From positions 2,914,001 through 2,978,000 of the forward strand of contig NZ_AP021875.1 of assembly GCF_009688965.1 (NCBI RefSeq): a stretch of DNA of 64,000 nucleotides, written 5' to 3'. The translations under genes were made by a program, and so were the position numbers. A model generated the notes under the pieces. The model saw only the letters and a program-made list of their open reading frames with translations. It did no database searches and had not been told where the DNA came from. Each line of letters opens with the position of its first letter. Within the stretch, counting starts at the first letter, position 1. This DNA comes from Desulfosarcina widdelii (GTDB lineage: Bacteria; Desulfobacterota; Desulfobacteria; Desulfobacterales; Desulfosarcinaceae). Below, piece by piece: positions 17,601 to 23,762 of the stretch.

Positions 17601-17887
17601 GCATCGCAACCATCCACCGCGCCATCCTGACCGGGGCCTTTGGCGCACGCTTCAACTGGAAAAACGCCCTTGCCATCGGCATGCTGCCGCCGGCCGTGGC
17701 ACAAGCAGAGGTTCTTCCCGAGGACAACCTGGCCGGCGTCGGCGTAGTCATGGCCCTGTTGGACAAGAAGATACGCTCAGAAGCCCGGGAGCTGTGCCGC
17801 CGCATCCGTTACCTGGAACTGGCTTCCGATCCGGACTTTGCAGAGGCGTTTGCCAAGGCGACGACATTTCCGAATGCAGCGGATTAG
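14678..17887 (+). CDS. Fusion: AMP-dependent ligase-like domain, [2Fe-2S] ferredoxin, RACo-like corrinoid activator ATPase
   Basis: 1069 residues in three parts. Residues about 1-450 are an acyl-CoA-synthetase/ANL fold with FTGGSTGSPQLWTK (phosphate loop), YGSTETGG, and the C-terminal Lys in MAATGKPDRQ. Residues about 457-555 are a plant-type ferredoxin domain: Cys493, Cys499, Cys502 and Cys536 (CGGKGICGKC). Residues about 640-1065 are an ASKHA ATPase of the RACo/RamA-like (DUF4445) family, starting FAVDLGTTSIAGYL and with DIGTNGEVVLG. RACo-type proteins use ATP to drive reduction of inactive Co(II) corrinoid proteins to Co(I), receiving electrons through the ferredoxin domain. The ligase part is not part of known activators. 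Its motifs look intact, though the N-terminal subdomain is shorter than in full-length acyl-CoA synthetases. No corrinoid protein or methyltransferase gene lies next to it. Confidence 0.85.
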   Translation: MVDADATIDPISQTITRLLAGPARPGQAFTMPDCNFDGLYRMARRLKVCFKDFSDEDASICLFTEDRAVMAAALLAALDGGPQILLPYALSKAALQDLHRLTVFSAVIGRVDGNPPDGVHIINPETLSDEVESLAPEKEPNPDRPWVRLFTGGSTGSPQLWTKTPRNLLGEVNYLLDRFKIGSGDRILATVPAFHIYGMLYSLLAPLLASARVSAVSPSFPEEIKQKMAEMSPTIFVSVPIHYRALRDNPPDKGALRLAFSSAGPLPEADGRAFFEAAGVDLVEIYGSTETGGIATRCRRQGQTGFTPYDCIGWRVAGEELDIQSAFLSAELPVRDSGWFTMADRVKTENGGFVVVGRADNVVKVGGNRVDLEKVRQAIAAVEGIKEAIVLSNPADTGRSEEIVALAVGRRTAAEIQVQLKSKLLPHERPRRIQIVEKIPMAATGKPDRQAIGEMVTVPMIRFEPSGRQVLLDTDRTLQELAADHAIDIRSDCGGKGICGKCRVLVDPKKNLSSPTDAELDLLTPEQVTTGYRLACQARATAGTTVTVPDTLAEVSATSGKTGIDRSYPVDSPIHRLTVAGRSPGLKTDNRPESLMDWLATQVGRPSLARADMASLRQLSRYRDSLKDFTLVVHEDTGIQRILDGPQPASLGFAVDLGTTSIAGYLCNLQTGTLLAAEASVNPQRRFGEDVISRISHLNEKTDRLGPMQQLAVEGINLLLTRCLEEVGCDAAAIDEVAVCGNTTMQQIFAGLHPYNLGISPYFPLTLTPPTASAGDLGLAVDPAVPVFLMPVVSGFVGGDTMAAIMADRTHEREETTLIVDIGTNGEVVLGNREGLWVTSCATGPALEGARISCGMRAVSGAIHRAWPDSAQNGLGYAVMGNEKKRPMGICGSGIIDIVASLRKTGVILPNGRFDENNPAVLCDEKGVGRSYTIADGERTATGSAISLTLDDIRQVQLAKGALCTGIEFLMERAGIATIHRAILTGAFGARFNWKNALAIGMLPPAVAQAEVLPEDNLAGVGVVMALLDKKIRSEARELCRRIRYLELASDPDFAEAFAKATTFPNAAD

Positions 17888-17911
17888 AAGATTGAAGGAT
17901 TATGGAATTGA

Positions 17912-17935
17912 TCGCGGCTGGAAGCCGCTCCTACA
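17912..17935. repeat. REP-like hairpin element
   Basis: TCGCGGCTGGAAGCCGCTCC with stem GCGGCT/AGCCGC (17914-17919 and 17923-17928) and a GGA loop, followed by TACAA. A relative of the same design occurs at 56515-56540. It lies just after the ligase-RACo gene in a short intergenic space. No T-run follows, so terminator function is doubtful; REP-type elements can act on mRNA stability. Confidence 0.55.
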
Positions 17936-18043
17936 ATTCCTGAATTCCTAAATCCCCCAATTCCTAATTACCATCTTCCGACTTCTGTTCACCATTCACC
18001 GTTCACCGATCACAGTTCACTGCTCAGCGATCATTGTTCACTG
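17936..18043. repeat. Low-complexity intergenic repeat tract
   Basis: Irregular reiterations of ATTCCTRAATTCCT-like units followed by several GTTCACCATTCACC/GTTCACTG-like units. The tract fills the space between the convergent ligase-RACo and ridA genes and runs a few bases into the ridA 3' end. It is similar in style to the CCGTCTT tract at 52365-52455. No gene is visible in it. Confidence 0.55.
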
Positions 18044-18421
18044 AACGACCGCCGTACATTTGATCTCCACGCAGGCGCCCTTGGGCAGAGCGCTCACCTC
18101 GATGACCGCGCGCGCCGGCGGACGGGCTGAAAAGTACTTGGCATAAATGGCGTTGAAATCTGCAAACCGGCCCATATCCGTTAAATACACCTCCACGGCC
18201 GTCACCTTTTCCATGCTGCTGCCTGCAGCCGTCAAAATCTGCCTGAGGTTTTCCAGGGCCTGGCTCGCCTGGCTTTCCAGGTCTTCACCCACCAGATCGC
18301 CGGTAGCCGGGTCCATGCCCAACTGCCCGCTGACAAAAACAAATGGGGACGCAACCACGGCCTGGGAATAAGGACCGATGGCCGCCGGGGCTTTGTCCGT
18401 TTTAACGGTGCTTAAATTCAT
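18038..18421 (-). CDS. ridA: RidA family reactive intermediate/imine deaminase
   Basis: 127 residues, the standard size. Signatures: KAPAAIGPYSQAV near the N-terminus, FVSGQLGMDPATG, and the C-terminal ARAVIEVSALPKGACVEI with the conserved Arg that binds the substrate carboxylate. RidA trimers hydrolyse 2-aminoacrylate and related enamines released by PLP enzymes, protecting those enzymes from damage. The chosen ATG has an excellent ribosome site (AAGGAG, 7 bases upstream); an upstream in-frame ATG would add seven residues without a better signal. A trans-sulfuration PLP enzyme gene about 2 kb away is a plausible source of 2-aminoacrylate (inference). Confidence 0.93.
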   Translation of the reverse strand: MNLSTVKTDKAPAAIGPYSQAVVASPFVFVSGQLGMDPATGDLVGEDLESQASQALENLRQILTAAGSSMEKVTAVEVYLTDMGRFADFNAIYAKYFSARPPARAVIEVSALPKGACVEIKCTAVVQ

Positions 18422-18485
18422 TAAAAACTCCTTTCCTTCCATTTTTCGCTTTTCTATTCCGTTAATTGAAGTATGCTTGTCATAT

Positions 18486-19544
18486 ATGTCTTATTCAATA
18501 CGCAAAAATTTGGCCTGCATTGGTAGACGCAACCGGCTTTTGGCCGACGAACTGGCCAAACTCCCCGAAATCCGGCAGTTGCAAACGCCATCGTCCCGCC
18601 AGGCCCTGAAAAATCTCACCACGATCTATGGATTTGCCCCAACCCGCTTCGACCAGATGTTCGACGGGATAAACCGGATCGGCCTGTCTAACCATCGCAA
18701 ATACTGTTCTCCCCTGCAAGCCATCTTCTGGATGGTCCAAGACGAAAATTGGCGGGACACCGATCTGCTTTTGGGCGTGCAGGTCATTTCGGAAAGAGAT
18801 GAAAAGGGGCATGAACGCTTACTCCTGGCACCCGAGGACAGTGTATCTCCGGGTCGCTTGGCCATGGCAACCGATCCCGAAGACATGCTGAAACAAACCC
18901 TGGATGCGGCCTGGTATGGGGAAACAGAATTGATTTCGCACACAACCATCCGCCTGATCGCCCGTCGTCTGCAAAGGCAGGCAGAATTAGAGGAATATGC
19001 CCTGCTTGTCAAACGTCACAGTGATCGGCAGTTGCAAAACTACATCCTGAATGACTACCTGAGGAAAAAAGAGGTGTTCAGCGTCAAGGATTGGTCCACC
19101 ATCGAAGATGCCCTGCTCCACTGCCGCTGGAAAGGGTTCTATAGGGTTGCCGACCGCCTCAATTCCCCGGAACTGATCAATCACTATATCAACGAGAATT
19201 TCTTTTTCAATAAAAAGCCTGCCAGTGGGGTCTATTATACCTTCTTCAAAAAACGCGCCCAATGCACGGATGTCGCTTATTTTGCCCAGTTCATGCTGGA
19301 TCGGTCCGGCTACCGGACCTTTATGCGAAGCGTCAAATGGAACGACGATCCCTGGGATGGCCTTCACACCGGCGCCGGTATCGTCTGCAAGGATGGCCGC
19401 TATCTGCTGGTGGCAAACTATACCGGGATCAATGCGATTTCCGGCCCCTTTTCTACGGTGGAGAACCTGGACCGACAACTCTCCTGCAACAGGGCCATCA
19501 TCGACAGCCAGTGGGGAGCCTATTATCCGCCGCGCTATTATTGA
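18486..19544 (+). CDS. Transglutaminase-like (papain-fold) protein of unknown role
   Basis: 352 residues, no signal peptide. The C-terminal third has the layout of a transglutaminase-like domain: QCTDVAYFAQFMLDRSGY with candidate nucleophile Cys260, then LHTGAGIV with His294 and a nearby KDGRYLLV segment that could supply the Asp. The N-terminal 200 residues are helical and contain a run of charged segments with no family that I recognise. It starts 64 bases from the divergent ridA start, so the two promoters share that interval. Transglutaminase-like bacterial proteins are mostly proteases or amidases; the substrate is unknown. The ATG used lies near a TATATG string and lacks a strong ribosome site; longer readings run antisense into ridA. 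Confidence 0.65.
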   Translation: MSYSIRKNLACIGRRNRLLADELAKLPEIRQLQTPSSRQALKNLTTIYGFAPTRFDQMFDGINRIGLSNHRKYCSPLQAIFWMVQDENWRDTDLLLGVQVISERDEKGHERLLLAPEDSVSPGRLAMATDPEDMLKQTLDAAWYGETELISHTTIRLIARRLQRQAELEEYALLVKRHSDRQLQNYILNDYLRKKEVFSVKDWSTIEDALLHCRWKGFYRVADRLNSPELINHYINENFFFNKKPASGVYYTFFKKRAQCTDVAYFAQFMLDRSGYRTFMRSVKWNDDPWDGLHTGAGIVCKDGRYLLVANYTGINAISGPFSTVENLDRQLSCNRAIIDSQWGAYYPPRYY

Positions 19545-19566
19545 CGAACTCTTGTGCGAAGCGGCC

Positions 19567-20169
19567 TTACGAGGGCTCCGATCCGTTTGCCAGCGCCTGT
19601 ACCAGGTCAAAGCCCGCATCGTAAGCCTCCTGCAAGGCAGATGAATGCTCCCGGATCTGGCCCTCTGTTTCGATCCCCCTGTAAAGCAGGGTTTTCCACA
19701 ACTGCATGTCCAGCGCATCCATGAAATACTTCACACTGAGCACCGCCCCGTCGAACAATCGCTTGCCCTGGGTGGAGCCGACCGATATGAACAGGCCTTT
19801 GTGCGGATAGAGCTTCTGGCCGAAAGGCTTTTTCTCCACCCAGTACTTCTTGACCCACAGGGAGTTGCAGCGATCCATCAGTATTTTGGTATGTGCACTG
19901 ACGGAATAGAAAAAAATCGGTGAGGCCAGCATCAATCCGTCGATGCACTGCAAAAGGGATTCGACGGTTTTAAAATCGTCCTTGATCACGCACCCTCCAC
20001 CCTTTTTACAGCCGTAGATCTCAAGGCAGGGCGACATCTTCAGATCGCGCAGAACGATCTCGGTAACATGGGCGCCGGCATCGGCGGCACCGGCGACGGC
20101 CTGTTTGAGCAGTATCGACGTATTGCCCTTACGTCGGGGGCTGCCGTAAACGGCGGCGATTTCGATCAT
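19567..20169 (-). CDS. NADPH-dependent FMN reductase / flavodoxin-like protein
   Basis: 200 residues. The N-terminal GSPRRKGNTS loop (about 9-18) binds the FMN phosphate, and ASPIFFYSVSAHTKILMDR is the second flavin-contacting segment. A CxxxxGCKKGGGC cluster near residues 48-60 is typical of the iron-sulfur flavoprotein/IsfA-like subgroup. Its Cys spacing may hold a cluster or be redox active. Members transfer electrons from NAD(P)H or ferredoxin to quinones or other acceptors in anaerobes. It is 27 bases downstream of the Mth938-like gene on the same strand, so the two form a unit. Convergent with the transglutaminase-like gene. Confidence 0.85.
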   Translation of the reverse strand: MIEIAAVYGSPRRKGNTSILLKQAVAGAADAGAHVTEIVLRDLKMSPCLEIYGCKKGGGCVIKDDFKTVESLLQCIDGLMLASPIFFYSVSAHTKILMDRCNSLWVKKYWVEKKPFGQKLYPHKGLFISVGSTQGKRLFDGAVLSVKYFMDALDMQLWKTLLYRGIETEGQIREHSSALQEAYDAGFDLVQALANGSEPS

Positions 20170-20196
20170 CTTGAATTCCTCGGCTCGGGCTATCGG

Positions 20197-20541
20197 TCAG
20201 CAGGTCAGGTGGAAACAGGCGCCGGTCTCGAGACCCGATGCGATCTTGCGGTTATATGTCTCAACGGCCCGGGGATTGGCTTCGGCAATCAACAGTATGT
20301 CTCTTTCCTCGAGGAAGTCCACCAGACCGGCCTCCGGCCGCATGCGCCCACTGGTTCCCGTGCCGGCAACGATCACCTTCGGAGCCGCATCCACGAGAAC
20401 AAGGATGTCCTCCACACTCAGGACGTGGCCGCGCTTGCGCCACCAGCCGTCCTGGACGCGACCGTCCGGGAAGATGATTAAATCGCTGGTATAGGTCCGG
20501 CCGTCGATGGTCATGACGCCGAATGCGGTGGATTCAATCAT
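20197..20541 (-). CDS. Mth938-like domain protein (DUF498 family)
   Basis: 114 residues, the whole protein being one Mth938-like domain: FGVMTIDGRTYTSDLIIF at the start, VIVAGTGTSG in the middle, and the NPRAVETYN segment near the end. The fold is known structurally but the biochemical role is not settled; eukaryotic relatives (NDUFAF3) help assemble respiratory complex I. It precedes the flavin reductase gene in one transcription unit. Its start is 73 bases from the divergent trans-sulfuration enzyme start. Confidence 0.85.
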   Translation of the reverse strand: MIESTAFGVMTIDGRTYTSDLIIFPDGRVQDGWWRKRGHVLSVEDILVLVDAAPKVIVAGTGTSGRMRPEAGLVDFLEERDILLIAEANPRAVETYNRKIASGLETGACFHLTC

Positions 20542-20614
20542 GGCCTCTCCATGGAAATGGTGCTAATAAGTGTACAACAGATCGGGACAAATTGCACCTC
20601 ATAAAGGAGGAACC

Positions 20615-21772
20615 ATGGAGACGATCAAACATCGCATCGACACGCGCCTGATCCACGCCGGAGAGCCAAAAACGCGCATCCACGGTGCCGTCAACCTGCC
20701 GATATTCCAGTCTTCGACATTCGAATACACCGGCCAGTCCAGTTACGACGACCTGAAATACATCCGCATGAACAACACGCCCAATCACGTGGTGCTGCAT
20801 GGCAAGCTGGCGGCCCTGGAAAATGCCGAGGCCGCCCTGGTGACATCTTCCGGCATGGCCGCCATCTCCACGACCCTGATGGCACTGTTCTCTCCCGGCG
20901 ACCACATCCTGGTCCAAAACTGCCTGTACGGCGGGACCCAGGATTTTATAACATCGGATCTCGCACCTTTGGGATTCGAATTCGATTTCATCGACGCCGC
21001 CGACCCGAAAGACTGGGATGCCAAGCGCAAATCCAACACCCGCGGCCTTTACGTGGAGACCATCACCAACCCCTTGCTGCAGGTAGGTGATCTCAAGGGA
21101 CTGGCCGAATTTGCCGCAGCCCACGGACTGATCGCCATGATCGACAACACCTTCGCCACCCCAGTCAACTTCCGCCCGCCCGAATGGGGCTACGACATCA
21201 GCCTGCACAGTTGCACCAAATATCTCAACGGTCATTCGGACATCGTGGCCGGGGCGGTCATCGGCAAGGCCGACCTGCTGGACAAAATCAACCACAAACT
21301 CGTCCATTTGGGCGGGAGTCTGGACCCCCATGCCTGTTTTCTGCTCCACCGCGGGATGAAAACCCTGGCGGTGCGGATGCGCCACCAGAATTGCAGCGCC
21401 TTGGCCATCGCCGAGTTTTTGGCCGACCATGCGGCCGTCGAACGGGTCAATTATCCGGGCCTGGCCGACCATCCCGGCCATGACCGCGCCAGGCAACTGC
21501 TTGAAGGATTCGGGGGTATGATCAGTTTCGAGTTGAAAGGAGGGCTTTCTGCGACCGAGCGATTCATGCAGCGGGCGACGATTCCCATCGTCGCCCCCAG
21601 CCTGGGCGGTGTGGAAACCCTGGTCACCCGGCCGGCCGTCACCTCCCACGCCGGCATGAGCCCGGCCCAACGGCAAGAGGCGGGTATCGGCGATGCACTG
21701 ATTCGACTTTCGGTAGGCCTGGAAGATACGAATGATCTGACGGAGGATTTGGACAACGCCCTGATGGGTTAG
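20615..21772 (+). CDS. Trans-sulfuration family PLP enzyme (cystathionine gamma-synthase / beta- or gamma-lyase type)
   Basis: 385 residues, the usual length of the Cys/Met-metabolism PLP family. The PLP-binding Lys is Lys202 in HSCTKYLNGHSD; SSGMAAISTTLM binds the cofactor phosphate and the C-terminal SVGLEDTNDL holds the Arg-binding region seen in the family. Reactions in this family exchange or eliminate gamma/beta substituents of cysteine, homocysteine or methionine. The exact one cannot be told. The start was set by a strong AAAGGAGG five bases before the ATG. Lyase activity would release 2-aminoacrylate or similar imines, matching the nearby ridA. Confidence 0.9.
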   Translation: METIKHRIDTRLIHAGEPKTRIHGAVNLPIFQSSTFEYTGQSSYDDLKYIRMNNTPNHVVLHGKLAALENAEAALVTSSGMAAISTTLMALFSPGDHILVQNCLYGGTQDFITSDLAPLGFEFDFIDAADPKDWDAKRKSNTRGLYVETITNPLLQVGDLKGLAEFAAAHGLIAMIDNTFATPVNFRPPEWGYDISLHSCTKYLNGHSDIVAGAVIGKADLLDKINHKLVHLGGSLDPHACFLLHRGMKTLAVRMRHQNCSALAIAEFLADHAAVERVNYPGLADHPGHDRARQLLEGFGGMISFELKGGLSATERFMQRATIPIVAPSLGGVETLVTRPAVTSHAGMSPAQRQEAGIGDALIRLSVGLEDTNDLTEDLDNALMG

Positions 21773-21901
21773 GCGTCGGGACTCAGCGCAGGGGCATTTG
21801 CAACACTGGATTACACCCACAACATGCGATCGGCGCTCCCACGTGAAGCTTGGGAGTTAGGCGTGGCGGGTTTATGGATTTTTATGCAAAACCGTGTTCC
21901 G

Positions 21902-22927
21902 TTAGGACTCATCTTCATACCACGGATATAATCTCTTGGCGCATTCATCGCAGATACCGTGAGTAAACAATACATCCGATCGCTCCTCGATGTATTGTTC
22001 AACCCGTTGCCAATAACCATCGTCATCCCTGATTTTTTTGCATTGGGTGCAAATGGGAATGATTCCCCGCAGGGTCTTTACTTCCGCCAGTGCCGTTTGA
22101 AGTTCCTGGATCAACTGTTTGCGCTCCTCTTCGGACCGCTTTCGTTCCGTGATATCACGGCAAATGCAAAACACCAGTTTTCGGTTTTGATAAACTGCAC
22201 CGTTGGTGCTGATTTCGACTTCATAAAGCGAACCGTCCTTGCGTTTATGGACAGTCTCGAAATGATCGCCGGCATCATCGACATCCCGAAGCTTTTCCAG
22301 CAATCGCGCTTTTGACCACTGGAAGTCCCAGTCCCAAACATGAAGATGCTGGATTTCATCGACGGTGTAGCCCAGCATGGCGGCAAACCGCCGATTGGCT
22401 TCGTAGACCTTGCCGTCCTGGTCTATAACAACGATGCCGTCCCTGGATTGATCCACCAGAATGCGCCGCCGGACGATTTCATCCTTGAGAATTTGCTCCG
22501 CCTCTTTTTTTTCGGTGATATCCCGTAAGGCAGTCACCCGGATGGATATCCCTTCGCGGTCGATCATCTGAGCCTGAATTTCACACGGGAAAGTCGTACC
22601 ATCCTTGCGAAGGGCAACGACCTCGTATGGCTTTTCGTATCCGGTCCGCATGTTGGTTCTCACCCGCTCCCGATATTCGGGAGCGATCCATTCGGTGCCA
22701 TGCCTGCCGATGGCTTCGGCATGCGAGTAGCCGAACATCTTCTCAGCAGCCTGGTTCTGATCCAAACAAATTCCCTGTTCGGAAAGAAATATTGCCTCGA
22801 ACGGTGCATCGGCCAAGGCCCTATGTTTACGGGTCTCAATTTCCAGCTCTTTGATGCGTTGTTCCAGTTCTTTGTAAGTGGGCTTTCCATGCATTTTGGG
22901 TGCCTGTAAGATGCGGTTTCGATCCAT
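21902..22927 (-). CDS. Double-PAS sensor protein with C-terminal CxxC-type tail (no kinase domain)
   Basis: 341 residues. A short coiled coil (YKELEQRIKELEIE) is followed by two PAS/PAC units (about 35-150 and 155-270), then a second coiled coil and a Cys-rich tail: ICTQCKKIRDDDGYW near 300 and GICDECAKRLYPW at the end. The tail's two CxxC pairs look like a metal site and recur at the C-terminus of many deltaproteobacterial PAS proteins. There is no transmembrane segment, histidine kinase, GGDEF or effector domain, so it probably acts through partners. It is the last gene of the signalling island. The in-frame ATG at 22894 is an alternative start, giving the coiled coil at the N-terminus. Confidence 0.82.
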   Translation of the reverse strand: MDRNRILQAPKMHGKPTYKELEQRIKELEIETRKHRALADAPFEAIFLSEQGICLDQNQAAEKMFGYSHAEAIGRHGTEWIAPEYRERVRTNMRTGYEKPYEVVALRKDGTTFPCEIQAQMIDREGISIRVTALRDITEKKEAEQILKDEIVRRRILVDQSRDGIVVIDQDGKVYEANRRFAAMLGYTVDEIQHLHVWDWDFQWSKARLLEKLRDVDDAGDHFETVHKRKDGSLYEVEISTNGAVYQNRKLVFCICRDITERKRSEEERKQLIQELQTALAEVKTLRGIIPICTQCKKIRDDDGYWQRVEQYIEERSDVLFTHGICDECAKRLYPWYEDES

Positions 22928-22958
22928 CCCAAAAAATCTGATCGTTTAGAGGTGAAGG

Positions 22959-23708
22959 CTACTCTACATACTTGGCCACGATCCGGTCTATGGTCCCATC
23001 GGCAATCATCTCTTCGATAGCTTTATTCAAAGCCGGCAAAAAAGCTTGTCTGCTCCGATGAAGCCGCAGCGACAATTTGGAAGGCTTGAATCGGTAAGCA
23101 GTAACGAAATCGGCAGGGTCCAAGTTCGCTTTTTTCAATAAATATCTGGCCTGAACTTTATCTACGATGATCCCGTCAAGCCGTTCCAGCGCCAGTTTTT
23201 GAAGATTTTTTTCCGATACGGGGTTGTCTTCCCGGTGGATATCTCCTCTATTAAAAGCCTCCTGAAAACCCTCGGGATAAAAATATCCCAGCCCACAACC
23301 CAAATTCATCCCGTAAAAATCCCGGACTGAAGTTGCGTGGATAGCATTTTTCTTTCTGACGAGAACAATATCGCCGGTTGTATAAAAAGGGATGGTATAA
23401 ACCGAAATATGGCTCTGGCAGTCCCGCCAGGAAGGATTGACAGTAGGTTCCATATCGATCCCTCCCTTTTCGAACGCAGCCATCATCCGCTTGTGGGGAA
23501 ACGGTCGGACGTTCATCGCACAGCCGGTTCGCTTGGAGAGTTCCTGGAGGATTCCCGGAGTGATCCCCGTCAGATGTCCATCCTCCAAGACTTGCCATGG
23601 CCGCCATTCAGCCGTACCAAGGTTCAGAGACTGGGTTGATGCTTCTCCCTGCCACCATCCCACAAAGACTCCCACGATGATCGCAAACAGGACCTGTTTA
23701 CTTACCAT
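22959..23708 (-). CDS. Periplasmic substrate-binding protein, family 3 (amino-acid type)
   Basis: 249 residues with an N-terminal signal peptide (about 1-24) and a type II periplasmic-binding fold of the SBP_bac_3 kind: the start of lobe 1 (AEWRPWQVLEDGHLTGITPGIL), a hinge region, and a C-terminal KAIEEMIADGTIDRIVAKY. No ABC permease or ATPase gene is nearby. In this neighbourhood the protein probably serves as a sensor input rather than a transport component (inference). Family 3 proteins bind amino acids or small organic acids. It sits between the PAS protein and the giant kinase, 54 bases from the kinase stop. Confidence 0.8.
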   Translation of the reverse strand: MVSKQVLFAIIVGVFVGWWQGEASTQSLNLGTAEWRPWQVLEDGHLTGITPGILQELSKRTGCAMNVRPFPHKRMMAAFEKGGIDMEPTVNPSWRDCQSHISVYTIPFYTTGDIVLVRKKNAIHATSVRDFYGMNLGCGLGYFYPEGFQEAFNRGDIHREDNPVSEKNLQKLALERLDGIIVDKVQARYLLKKANLDPADFVTAYRFKPSKLSLRLHRSRQAFLPALNKAIEEMIADGTIDRIVAKYVE

Positions 23709-23762
23709 ACGCTATTCTCACGTCCCTTATTTTCCACGGGATAATAACCCAACGGCTATCTG

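Noticed and set aside
20534..21820. 428-codon minus-strand frame over the trans-sulfuration enzyme gene
   Set aside because: Lies wholly antisense to a conserved PLP enzyme with a strong ribosome site; no own start signal or domain.
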